This document shows, in pieces, positions 1 to 7,562 of a stretch of DNA of 64,000 nucleotides. Where the stretch lies: positions 277,555 to 341,554 of the forward strand of contig JAZOOJ010000007.1 in NCBI GenBank assembly GCA_045655005.1, read 5' to 3'. The notes under the pieces are model-generated. The model did no database searches. It saw nothing but the letters and a program-made list of their open reading frames with translations, and was not told the DNA's origin. Source of the stretch: UMGS1908 sp045655005. Its GTDB lineage: Bacteria > Bacillota > Clostridia > Christensenellales > UBA1242. Numbering within the stretch: the stretch's first letter is position 1; each line of letters starts with the position of its first letter. The position numbers and the translations under genes are program-made.

Positions 1-321
1 ATCACGTCTTTTGATTGGCATAGACAACAAAAACCATTCATCATTTGAATTCGCGGATATTGAAATTCTCATTACTCCTATTGTTACAACTATGGTTGTA
101 GTTATTGTAAGGGCGTGGAAAATTAACATATCCCCTAGACCCATTGGCACAAAACTATCAAACATTATCCACGCCTGATAGGAGTAAGACGCAACAATCA
201 CTACAATACATACAAATAAAAGCATTGAAGCCGAGAGTGTTGATTTCCTTTCCTTTTTTCCTTGAAATTTACCAAGCAATAAATTGAAATTATTTTTTAA
301 CAAAATCCATAAATTAGTCAT
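1..321 (-). CDS. ABC-2 type transporter permease, N-terminal part (cut by window edge)
   Basis: The gene starts at the ATG whose first base is position 321 and runs off the left edge, leaving 107 codons. The start overlaps the stop of the upstream ATPase gene by 8 bases (ATGACTAA arrangement), which indicates translational coupling. The visible protein has a short basic N-terminus (LLKNNFNLLLGKFQGKKERK), then a hydrophobic segment at about residues 32-50 and another at about 65-85. This is the start of a multi-span membrane subunit. It is inferred to pair with the ATPase to form an exporter. The substrate cannot be read from this fragment. Confidence 0.7.
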   Translation of the reverse strand, partial: MTNLWILLKNNFNLLLGKFQGKKERKSTLSASMLLFVCIVVIVASYSYQAWIMFDSFVPMGLGDMLIFHALTITTTIVVTIGVMRISISANSNDEWFLLSMPIKRRD

Positions 322-1024
322 CGGCAGAATCCAAGAAAACCTTTTCAAGGCTTTCGTCCTTTCTAATTTCACTCATTGTGCCACTGGCAATGATTTCGCC
401 CTTTTTTATAATTGCAACTTTATTACACAGTTTTTCTGCGACTTCCAAAACGTGAGTAGAGAAAAATATTGCTCCACCATTATTTACAAATTCTTTCATT
501 ATGCCTTTAACCACAAAACTTGCTTTGGGATCAAGCCCAACAAATGGCTCGTCTAAAATTAACAGTTTCGGTTCGTGTACCAGTGATGCAATTAAGACTA
601 GCTTCTGTCTCATTCCATGTGAGTAGCTAGATATAGGATTATTCAAATCCATATCTAATTCTAGCGCTTTCGCATATTTTTCAGTCAACTCTCTGCGTCT
701 TACTTTGGAAATCCTAAAAATATCCGCCACTAGATTGATGTATTGTATACCAGTTAATGCCTTATAAATATCTGGATTGTCTGGCACATAGGCAATTACT
801 TTCTTACATTCTAACGGGTTTCTTTTCACCGAAATCCCATTAACCAAGATATCCCCTGATGTAATATCGTGTATGCCAACAACACTCTTTATTGCGGTTG
901 TCTTTCCTGCCCCATTATGTCCTATAAAAGCAAAAATATCACCACTTTCTATTTTTAAGTTAACATCTTTCGCACCAACTTTTCCATTGTCATAGATTTT
1001 AGTATAGTTCTTAAATTCTAACAT
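314..1024 (-). CDS. ABC transporter ATP-binding protein (ABC-2/CcmA-like)
   Basis: This 236-residue ATPase probably energises the membrane protein encoded just downstream. It has Walker A GHNGAGKTT, a signature loop SYSHGMRQK in place of LSGGQ, Walker B LLILDEP and the switch histidine in FSTHVLE. The YSxGMxQ signature is typical of drug, bacteriocin and Na+ export ATPases of the BcrA/CcmA group. The start at MLEFKNYTK is chosen because AGGAG lies just upstream. An in-frame extension reaches 1120, but it encodes an implausible hydrophobic leader without a ribosome binding site. Substrate unknown. Confidence 0.88.
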   Translation of the reverse strand: MLEFKNYTKIYDNGKVGAKDVNLKIESGDIFAFIGHNGAGKTTAIKSVVGIHDITSGDILVNGISVKRNPLECKKVIAYVPDNPDIYKALTGIQYINLVADIFRISKVRRRELTEKYAKALELDMDLNNPISSYSHGMRQKLVLIASLVHEPKLLILDEPFVGLDPKASFVVKGIMKEFVNNGGAIFFSTHVLEVAEKLCNKVAIIKKGEIIASGTMSEIRKDESLEKVFLDSADD

Positions 1025-1161
1025 TTCTACTCTCCTATTATAATTCAAATCATTATAGCACACCAAACATATCAAAAGCAACCAAAACCATTTCGATAGA
1101 CAACTTTCAAATAAAATCATAGATAGACACTAAACAAAATTTAAAAATATTAACATTCTCA

Positions 1162-1190
1162 TTGATTTTCAACTTTTTTTATGATAGAAT
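1162..1190 (+). promoter_or_regulatory. Possible sigma-A promoter reading towards tRNA-Arg
   Basis: TTGATT at 1162-1167 and TAGAAT at 1185-1190 are separated by 17 bases. This would transcribe the roughly 220-base stretch before tRNA-Arg(CCT). I see no ORF or clear structure in 1191-1411. Confidence 0.35.
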
Positions 1191-1411
1191 ATTTTATGTT
1201 TGAAGTTATTGTCTTATACTGAATTGAAAAACTATCACAAGCACTTTTTGTTTCTATAATTAAGAAGATATAACAAATCTCCTAAGTACCGACTTGTACT
1301 AAAATAAAATCGCTAAACACCCCTAAAACACGAACATTTGAGAATTAATCAAAACTTGATTTGCTAGTTAAGTCACCCAAATTACACCCAAATCAATAAA
1401 AAACATTATAT

Positions 1412-1488
<77 letters not shown>

Positions 1489-1500
1489 ATTTACATAAAA

Positions 1501-1536
1501 AAAGACATCTCGATTGAGGTGTCTTTAATTTTTTTT
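1501..1536 (+). terminator. Rho-independent terminator after tRNA-Arg(CCT)
   Basis: An 11-bp stem AAAGACATCTC / GAGGTGTCTTT (one G-T pair) with loop GATT is followed by a T-rich run. Confidence 0.85.
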
Positions 1537-1555
1537 AAATTTTGCAAAAAAACAC

Positions 1556-1584
1556 TTGACTATTTGTATAATTAAAATTATACT
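1556..1584 (+). promoter_or_regulatory. Promoter of the XRE-ImmA pair with overlapping palindromic operator
   Basis: TTGACT at 1556-1561 and TATACT at 1579-1584 are separated by 17 bases. Between and partly over them lies the perfect dyad GTATAATT-AA-AATTATAC at 1566-1583. A repressor bound there would block RNA polymerase. The next gene is an XRE repressor, so autoregulation is the simplest inference. Confidence 0.7.
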
Positions 1585-1611
1585 TTTGGTAAGTTCGGTA
1601 AGGAGGAATTT

Positions 1612-1929
1612 ATGGATATAGTAGCAAAAAGATTAAAAGAATTAATTAAAATTAACAAATTAAATCAAAAGCAAGTCGCTGAACTAGTAGGTGTTACAGA
1701 AGCAACAATGTCAAGATATCTTAATGGCGACAGGATACCAAGACCAGAAGTATTATCAAATTTGGCAACAGTATTAAATACTACATCTGACTACATTTTA
1801 GGGAAAGTTGAAAATCCTTCATATATCAATACAGAATTTGGTCAACTTTTTGCATTAGTATCTAGAAATGCTAAAAATCTATCCCCAGAACTAAAACAAA
1901 AACTCATAAAGGAAATACTTAGTGACTAA
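1612..1929 (+). CDS. XRE/Cro-CI family transcriptional repressor
   Basis: This 105-residue DNA-binding protein has a Cro/CI helix-turn-helix at residues 4-62 (RLKELIKINKLNQKQVAELV ... TEATMSRYLNG), followed by a short C-terminal tail of about 40 residues. A strong ribosome binding site (AAGGAGG) fixes the start. It overlaps the following ImmA-type protease gene by 8 bases. In ICEBs1-like elements such pairs act as an immunity repressor (ImmR) and the protease that destroys it on induction (ImmA). By analogy this protein probably represses its own promoter and perhaps the CBASS or excision genes. Its target is inferred from the adjacent palindrome. Confidence 0.85.
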   Translation: MDIVAKRLKELIKINKLNQKQVAELVGVTEATMSRYLNGDRIPRPEVLSNLATVLNTTSDYILGKVENPSYINTEFGQLFALVSRNAKNLSPELKQKLIKEILSD

Positions 1930-2494
1930 TAATCTTGAAGATTATACATATAAGAAAATGCCGAACTACTTATATGAGCAAATTAAAGAAAAAGTTTTTA
2001 CTGTGTTTAATGAATATAAAATAAACACACTTCCTATCGATTGTAAAAAGTTAGCTCAATCAATGGGATATAAGTTGGTCAAGTATTCTGATTTGTCAGC
2101 AGATTCACTTATAACTCAACAAAGTAATGAGGGTTGTTCATCAATTTATGCGATTAATGGTCAAGTAATAAAAAAAATTTATTATAATGACTCTCAGGTT
2201 GTTGGTAGACAAAGATATACAATTATGCATGAAATTGCACATGGAGTTTATGATCATAAAGAAGAAAGTGATCTGGCTGATGATATCGCAAATTTCTTTG
2301 CCAGATATTCTTTAGTTCCAATACCTTTAATTCACAAATTAAAAATTGATAATGTTGACGATATAGTGGAAACCTTCAATGTCTCTCATGCATTAGCTGA
2401 AAACTGTTTAAAGGATTATTATAATTGGTTAGAATACGGTCAACCAACGCTTTTACCTTATGAGTCGAAATTATTAGAGCTGTTTGGATTTTAA
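1922..2494 (+). CDS. ImmA/IrrE family metallopeptidase
   Basis: This 190-residue putative zinc protease carries the HExxH motif in TIMHEIAHGVYDH at about residues 100-112, preceded by the usual N-terminal YEQIKEKVFTVFNEYKI and LPIDCKKLAQSMGYKL segments of the ImmA/IrrE group. It starts with GTG overlapping the end of the repressor gene, with AAGGAAA upstream. Known ImmA proteins cleave the partner XRE repressor when the element is induced, and the arrangement suggests the same here. The trigger (DNA damage, phage signal or other) cannot be read from the sequence. Confidence 0.85.
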   Translation: MTNNLEDYTYKKMPNYLYEQIKEKVFTVFNEYKINTLPIDCKKLAQSMGYKLVKYSDLSADSLITQQSNEGCSSIYAINGQVIKKIYYNDSQVVGRQRYTIMHEIAHGVYDHKEESDLADDIANFFARYSLVPIPLIHKLKIDNVDDIVETFNVSHALAENCLKDYYNWLEYGQPTLLPYESKLLELFGF

Positions 2495-2498
2495 AAAA

Positions 2499-2600
2499 AG
2501 AGTAAGTTCGCACCTTACTCTACTACGGTTGAGGCTCCGTATGCCGATTTCGAATATATACTATTCTCTAAACAATAATAGTATAACATATTCATATCGG
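2499..2600 (+). ncRNA. Structured leader between ImmA gene and CBASS operon
   Basis: Two clear inverted repeats lie in this gap. The first is a perfect 8-bp stem AGAGTAAG / CTTACTCT (2499-2521, loop TTCGCAC). The second is a long composite hairpin at 2544-2600: CCGAT/ATCGG, then GAATAT/ATATTC, then ATACTATT/AATAGTAT around an 11-base loop. Neither is followed by a T-run, so neither is a typical terminator. It may be a cis-regulatory leader or a separate small RNA. The function is unknown. Confidence 0.45.
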
Positions 2601-2646
2601 AAAAACAAGCACTCAAAAGAAATTTTAAATTTTAAGGAGGTGCTGA

Positions 2647-2865
2647 ATGGGAACACTGTACACACTTATTACCGGTATGAGTATAGTAGGTATAAAAATT
2701 TTAGATATTTTCCTATCTTTTATTTTTGATTGTTTATCATTTACTATCGCTTGGAAGATTGGTGGATTAGGCTCAAGTTCAAAGATTCGTGGGATATTAC
2801 ACTGGTCAAGCCGTATTGGTATTTATGTTTTATTAGTAACTGCAACAAAAAATATAATATTATAG
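2647..2865 (+). CDS. Two-TM miniprotein upstream of CBASS
   Basis: This 72-residue protein has a very strong ribosome binding site (AAGGAGGTG) and ends 10 bases before the CD-NTase start, so it is probably translated as part of the operon. Two hydrophobic spans are visible: about residues 4-33 and about 52-71. A GGLGSSSKIRG loop lies between them. I do not recognise the family. Its place just before a CBASS operon suggests an accessory membrane effector, a regulator or a small toxin, but that is inference from position only. An overlapping ORF in another frame (2484-2729) lacks comparable support. Confidence 0.6.
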   Translation: MGTLYTLITGMSIVGIKILDIFLSFIFDCLSFTIAWKIGGLGSSSKIRGILHWSSRIGIYVLLVTATKNIIL

Positions 2866-2875
2866 GAGAATTTTT

Positions 2876-4111
2876 ATGAATAAATTAAAAAAAGAAGAAC
2901 TAATTGATAAAATAGCACATGCTTTGGATATAACTCCTAACATGTATAACGAGTCCACGAGAGTAATAAGAGGCATAACTCACCATCTTACTTCTCAAAT
3001 ACCCGATTTAGAAATTTACAAACAAGGATCTTTTAAACTTGGTACAATTATTAGACCATATAAAAAAGATAAAGATGGCGAATATGACATTGATTTAGTT
3101 GTAAAATTTCAAAAAAGTAAAAACACTGTATCGCCTGCACAATTAAAAAACACTCTTAGGTCTTGCCTAAAATCAGAACACTATGAAAGACTATTAGATG
3201 ACGAAAAAAGAAGATGTTGGACACTACATATTCCTTCAACCACCACACCTTTTCACGTGGATCTTTTACCTTGCATTCAAGAGTCAAATGATATAATACT
3301 AAACTTATCACCTATTAACCTTAGGGATTTGTCGGTGGCTATTACAAATATAAAAGATAAACATGTAAAACCTTATGCTTATGAATGGCTTACAAGCAAT
3401 CCAAAAGGATTCTCTCAGTGGTTTGATAATGTAAACTATAAAGCATATAGAGAAGTAAAATCTAGAGATAAAGAGCGTATATTCAGGCAAAACCAACATC
3501 TATTTAGATCAGCTGAAGAAGTTGGTGATGAATATACAAGATCTCCTTTGCAAAAGGTAATACAAATCTTAAAACGCCATAGAGATGTTATGTTTTGTGA
3601 TAATAAAGAGGTTGCGCCGATATCGATAATTATTACAACTCTTGTTGGCAAAATAGTCGAAGAGAACGGCACTGTTTTTAATACAACTTACGACTTATTA
3701 AATTTTGTAATTGAAGGACTTAATTTCTATTCACAATTAACAATTAGTGGATACACAACAGATTTTGATGAGAATTTCAAAACCAAAAGATTGATAACCA
3801 AGCATATGAAAGATGGTAAGCCATATTGGAGAATAGCAAATCCTGCTAATTCGCAAGAAAATTTAGCAGATAAGTGGAATGAACAGCCAGAAAAGGTTGA
3901 GGCATTCTTTAAATGGGTTAAACAGGTTAAAGTGGATTTAATCGATATTTTAGAACAAACCCCAGCTGAAATTCAAGCAAAATTAAAATATTGTTTAGGT
4001 GAAAGATTTGGTAATAGCTTGTTTGAAAATTTTAGCTTTGAAACCTTTAACACAAGTAATACAAGAGTTCTCAATTTTAACAATCAAACTCCAAAACCTT
4101 ATAGGTGTTAA
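2876..4111 (+). CDS. CBASS CD-NTase (cGAS/DncV-like nucleotidyltransferase)
   Basis: This 411-residue enzyme is predicted to make a cyclic nucleotide second messenger after phage infection. The nucleotidyltransferase signature is complete: GSFKLGT with GS at residues 51-52, the metal-binding DID at 71-73 (EYDIDLVV), and the third acidic residue D129 in FHVDLLPC. The C-terminal half is the helical cap usual for CD-NTases. The C-terminus (TPKPYRC) may be a substrate for the adjacent E2-like protein, since Cap2-type enzymes conjugate CD-NTase C-termini. AGGAG precedes the ATG. The next gene starts two bases after the stop. Clade and nucleotide product are not assignable by eye. Confidence 0.9.
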   Translation: MNKLKKEELIDKIAHALDITPNMYNESTRVIRGITHHLTSQIPDLEIYKQGSFKLGTIIRPYKKDKDGEYDIDLVVKFQKSKNTVSPAQLKNTLRSCLKSEHYERLLDDEKRRCWTLHIPSTTTPFHVDLLPCIQESNDIILNLSPINLRDLSVAITNIKDKHVKPYAYEWLTSNPKGFSQWFDNVNYKAYREVKSRDKERIFRQNQHLFRSAEEVGDEYTRSPLQKVIQILKRHRDVMFCDNKEVAPISIIITTLVGKIVEENGTVFNTTYDLLNFVIEGLNFYSQLTISGYTTDFDENFKTKRLITKHMKDGKPYWRIANPANSQENLADKWNEQPEKVEAFFKWVKQVKVDLIDILEQTPAEIQAKLKYCLGERFGNSLFENFSFETFNTSNTRVLNFNNQTPKPYRC

Positions 4112-4112
4112 A

Positions 4113-4811
4113 ATGGCTTATGAATTTTTTAATGATGGTTTGTTTTTGTTTGATGAGTATACCTTTACTCAATTAAATAATAACGAAACAATATCTGGAA
4201 TTTATAATTTAGATGTGCAAGTAAAAGATAAAATATATCAAGCAAAATTTGCAATAATGATAAACATAGACATTAAAAACTTATTAAAAGTACCAGAAGT
4301 GTATTTACCTAAAATAAAAATTCCATTTAAATTTGAACACATTTACAAAGATAAAAACAATCTTTGTTGTTTGGGTTTGAATTATGAAATTCAATTAGCT
4401 TGGGGTAAAAACCATACATTTTTTAATTTTCTAACTTTGATACTTGATCCTTTTTTAGTGAATTATCTTGAATATAGTGAAAATAGAAAATATATTGATG
4501 GAGATAGGCCTCATGCTAAAAATGGTTTAATAGATTATTATTCTCAGTTTTTTACATCAATACCTACAAACAAAATTATGGACACGTTAATGTATTGTTA
4601 TCAAAAAATAAAAAGAAATGAGTTTGCAAAGGGTAATAACTTATGCCCTTGTGGTAGTGGTGATATTATAAGGCGGTGTAAACATTGGGAAGAAATAACG
4701 ACTTTTATTAACCAAACTTCGCAAAATAAAGTTTTAAAGTCATCATTTGAAAATGATATTAAAAATTATTTAGGAGATGAAAATGGCAAAAAAACAAGAA
4801 AAACCATATGA
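4113..4811 (+). CDS. CBASS E2-like conjugation protein with C-terminal SEC-C motif
   Basis: This 232-residue protein sits between the CD-NTase and the SAVED effector. The start is the ATG at 4113 (MAYEFFNDG) with AGGTG upstream; a longer reading frame extends back into the CD-NTase gene. The core fits a bacterial E2-like fold: PKIKIPFKFEHIY, candidate catalytic C85/C86 in NNLCCLGL, H76, and an RPHAKNGLIDYY block around H134. The end holds a SEC-C zinc motif CPCGSG...C.H (C178, C180, C189, H191). E2-only CBASS operons without E1 or JAB genes are known (short type II), where E2 primes the CD-NTase. Fold assignment is by pattern, not alignment. Confidence 0.68.
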   Translation: MAYEFFNDGLFLFDEYTFTQLNNNETISGIYNLDVQVKDKIYQAKFAIMINIDIKNLLKVPEVYLPKIKIPFKFEHIYKDKNNLCCLGLNYEIQLAWGKNHTFFNFLTLILDPFLVNYLEYSENRKYIDGDRPHAKNGLIDYYSQFFTSIPTNKIMDTLMYCYQKIKRNEFAKGNNLCPCGSGDIIRRCKHWEEITTFINQTSQNKVLKSSFENDIKNYLGDENGKKTRKTI

Positions 4812-5913
4812 GCGCAAATATGATCAAAAAACAACAAACCAACTTTATGGCAAAGCTGCGGGACATTGTACTCTATGTAATAGATCAGTATGCTATGACA
4901 AATACTCGCATACCAATATCAAAACAGCAGAAATAGCGCACATAAGAGCATTTAGTGATTTGGGACCTCGTGCTGATAAAAAAATGCCTAGAGATGAACG
5001 CAATAATATAGATAATTTGATATTATTATGTGGAGAATGCCATAGTACAATTGATAGCAAATTAGCAGAAGAAATATATTCTGTAGATTGGCTTAAAACA
5101 GAGAAAGAAAAGAAAGAAAAATTGGTAATGGAAATTATGGATCGCTTAACACCACAAGAAGTTCATTGTGTAAAATGTTTTAGCCCAATTCACAATAACA
5201 GATTTAACTTTGACGACATTGTTCTTCTAAAACAATGCCATATGGATGGAATAAGAGCAAAGGAATCAATTATAGACTTATCAACAAATAATTGCGTAGA
5301 AACTCCAAAGCAAATAATTTCATCTTTAAACTTATCTATCAAAGAAAAACTGGAAACTATAGTCAATAATAACTATGGGAAGGATGTTTGCGTCTTTGCA
5401 TTAGGTCCTCAATACTTTCTTATTAATCTTGGTTATAAAATTTCTGACAAAACAAATTATTTAATTTACACTAGACATAGAGATAAATGGATTTTAAATC
5501 AATCAGTTGATAAATTAAATGAATTTACATTAATCCGCCCACAAATAACAAAAAGCAATAAGGTTGCATTAATAATTTCATCTACTGCAATTGTTAATCC
5601 CGATAGAATATTTTCTACATTGGGAAATGATGTGGATATATGGGAACTTCGTGCAAACAAAATTGGAACAGATAATATTAATAACTTAGAAGAGTTAAAT
5701 AAATTTCAACAAATATGTACACAAACTATTGATGAAATTGGAACTGCTTATGATAAAGACAAACAAATTAATATTTTCCCAATAATGTGTAATTCGCTTG
5801 CTCTTAAATTTGGACAAGCAATATATCATAAAAGCCATAATCAAATTATTATTTATGATACTGTAAAAAACAAAAAAGAACAAGTTATAGAAAAACCGAT
5901 GCTAAAAATATAA
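4783..5913 (+). CDS. HNH-SAVED effector nuclease (Cap5-like)
   Basis: This 376-residue protein is the killing effector of the operon. The N-terminal HNH nuclease spans about residues 20-90, with zinc-type cysteines CTLC and CGEC and the catalytic motif AEIAHI ... NNIDNLILLCGECHSTID. The C-terminal half (about 180-370) has the alternating strand pattern of a SAVED ligand-binding domain (VCVFALGPQYFLINLGYK; VALIISSTAIVNPD; IIIYDTVK). Cap5 proteins oligomerise on a cyclic nucleotide and degrade DNA. The start at 4783 is chosen for AGGAG six bases upstream, and the gene overlaps the E2 gene by 29 bases. The operon ends in a shared terminator with the integrase gene. Confidence 0.88.
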   Translation: MAKKQEKPYERKYDQKTTNQLYGKAAGHCTLCNRSVCYDKYSHTNIKTAEIAHIRAFSDLGPRADKKMPRDERNNIDNLILLCGECHSTIDSKLAEEIYSVDWLKTEKEKKEKLVMEIMDRLTPQEVHCVKCFSPIHNNRFNFDDIVLLKQCHMDGIRAKESIIDLSTNNCVETPKQIISSLNLSIKEKLETIVNNNYGKDVCVFALGPQYFLINLGYKISDKTNYLIYTRHRDKWILNQSVDKLNEFTLIRPQITKSNKVALIISSTAIVNPDRIFSTLGNDVDIWELRANKIGTDNINNLEELNKFQQICTQTIDEIGTAYDKDKQINIFPIMCNSLALKFGQAIYHKSHNQIIIYDTVKNKKEQVIEKPMLKI

Positions 5914-5937
5914 AAGACGCTTTTAAAGCGTCTTTTT
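5912..5937. terminator. Bidirectional terminator between CBASS and integrase
   Basis: AAAAGACGCTT and AAGCGTCTTTT form an 11-bp stem with loop TTA. The A-run and T-run serve both the effector (+) and the integrase (-), whose stops lie at its edges. Confidence 0.85.
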
Positions 5938-7329
5938 CTATTCAAATATTTTATTTAATATCTCACTTGCATGTATGTCTGAGTTCTTTATAAAGTGGCT
6001 ATAGAAGTCACTTGTAGTTGATGCTTTTGAGTGTCCTGCACGGGCAGATACTGTTTTCATATCTACTCCTGCTACCAATTGTAAGGTTATGTTTGTGTGT
6101 CTTAGGGAGTGAAGAGTTACTTTTGGCAAGTCAACTTTTGCCAGTGTCTTTTGTAGCCACACTCTGAATAACCCAGGGGATATATCTGTGCCATCTTCTG
6201 TGCAGAATAATCTATCAGTATCTCCGAGCCTATCTCCAAGATATTTCTTTTGATTTAGCCACCATACTTCATATTCTTTCAAGTAGTCAATTAGTTTATC
6301 TGGCATTGATATTGTTCTTTTTGAGTTTTCAGTTTTAGGTTCTTTAGTTATAAGTCCGAAGCCTATAATATCTTGAACTGATCTTGCTATTGTCATTGTC
6401 TTGTTTTCGTAGTCTATATCTTTCCATTCTAGTCCTGCAAGTTCGCCACGCCTTAATCCCATAAATAGCACTGTAAGTAATGCTATTTTCCATCTTGGAT
6501 TTGGTTCTGTGTGTAAGTAGTTTGCTAGTATCTTAGCCTCTTTATCGTTAAGTATCTTAACTTCTTTTTTATAGCCTTGTATTGGTGCTATATAGTCACG
6601 AGATGCAAAGTTATGTTCAACCAGTCGTTGTCGCTTTGCATCTGCGAGTATTGTTGCTAGTGTTCGTTTTAGTTTCATTATTGTTTCTTTTGCATAGGCG
6701 TGACTTTGCACCTCTGTTGTAAAGTAATCTTCATACTTTAAGCCTAGTGCATCACATATCTTTTCTGCATTTTCTATTCGTATGCAATATCCAGCATTTG
6801 ACGATGCAAGTATTGATTTGGATATTCCAATCTTTTTAAGGGCATCTACCTGTTTGATACAGTGAGATTTTAAGTATTGGTTCAGGTCTCCAGTAAGCCT
6901 TGCTGATTTCTTCTCATATCTTTTCATCATCATATCGTCTAGAAAACCTTGTACCATTACTGGTGTTATTTGATTGAGTTTTATATTGCCGAAATATTTG
7001 TAGAATTTCTTTAAGCAATCTCGTCCCTTAACATAGTAGTTAAGGGAACGAGTATTCTTAATTTTTTCTAGCCATCTTTCAGCATAGTCTATAAAAGTTA
7101 TATCGTTATCTACTGCAAGTAGTCCATTTAGTTGTTTATTGAACTTTTCTTCAAGTTCTAATGCTATTCTTTGTAGTTCTTTTTTTGCTTGAGTTTCTGT
7201 TAATTCTAGTGGTTTCTTCCAGGTAATTGCTTTTGCTTCAAACTTTCCAGTCCTTTGGTTTTTTGCCTTTACTTGAACCCTATAAGATATTGTTCCATCT
7301 AATAATTTCTTTTTTTGTATACATGCCAT
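5938..7329 (-). CDS. Tyrosine recombinase/integrase with embedded XRE-like HTH
   Basis: This 463-residue site-specific recombinase has an N-terminal arm-binding region, a SAM-like core-binding domain from about residue 78, and a C-terminal catalytic domain. The catalytic residues are visible: R293 in GLRRGE, H407 and R410 in HSLRH, H433 in AGHSKASTT and the nucleophile Y443. Residues 160-205 (ALKKIGISKSILASSNAG ... NAEKICDALGLKYEDYF) look like a Cro/CI helix-turn-helix inserted in the core-binding domain. AAGGAG precedes the ATG. With the downstream excisionase-like gene it forms the recombination module of the island. Similarity to Tn916-family integrases is likely but not tested. Confidence 0.92.
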   Translation of the reverse strand: MACIQKKKLLDGTISYRVQVKAKNQRTGKFEAKAITWKKPLELTETQAKKELQRIALELEEKFNKQLNGLLAVDNDITFIDYAERWLEKIKNTRSLNYYVKGRDCLKKFYKYFGNIKLNQITPVMVQGFLDDMMMKRYEKKSARLTGDLNQYLKSHCIKQVDALKKIGISKSILASSNAGYCIRIENAEKICDALGLKYEDYFTTEVQSHAYAKETIMKLKRTLATILADAKRQRLVEHNFASRDYIAPIQGYKKEVKILNDKEAKILANYLHTEPNPRWKIALLTVLFMGLRRGELAGLEWKDIDYENKTMTIARSVQDIIGFGLITKEPKTENSKRTISMPDKLIDYLKEYEVWWLNQKKYLGDRLGDTDRLFCTEDGTDISPGLFRVWLQKTLAKVDLPKVTLHSLRHTNITLQLVAGVDMKTVSARAGHSKASTTSDFYSHFIKNSDIHASEILNKIFE

Positions 7330-7343
7330 ATTTATTTCTCCTT

Positions 7344-7562
7344 TTATCTCATAATAACTTGTTCCATTGGCAAGTCGTAATCTTCACTACGTAAATATGC
7401 CATTAATGAATCATAGTCAATTAGTATTTTATTTCCAGTTTTGAATGAGCGTATTTTGTAGCTGTTTGCAAGTTTTCTAATAAGAAAATCGCTAAGCCCA
7501 CTGTTTGGATCTTCTTGTTTTAGCATTTGTAATGTTTCGTTTATTGTTCTAATTCTTTTCAT
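7344..7562 (-). CDS. Small DNA-binding protein, probable excisionase
   Basis: This 72-residue protein lies 14 bases upstream of the integrase gene in the same direction and has GGAGG before its ATG. The sequence (NETLQMLKQED ... SDFLIRKLANSYKIRSFKTGNKILIDYDSLMAYL) has the winged helix-turn-helix layout of Tn916-type Xis/HTH_17 proteins: a helix pair, then the GNKxLIDYDSLMAYL wing and helix. Such proteins bend DNA and direct the integrase towards excision. The family call is by pattern and by position. Confidence 0.7.
   Translation of the reverse strand: MKRIRTINETLQMLKQEDPNSGLSDFLIRKLANSYKIRSFKTGNKILIDYDSLMAYLRSEDYDLPMEQVIMR

Noticed and set aside
2484..2729. 81-codon ORF overlapping the CBASS leader
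   Set aside because: It overlaps the miniprotein frame, which has a far better ribosome binding site. Its sequence is what the hairpins and AT-rich DNA happen to encode.
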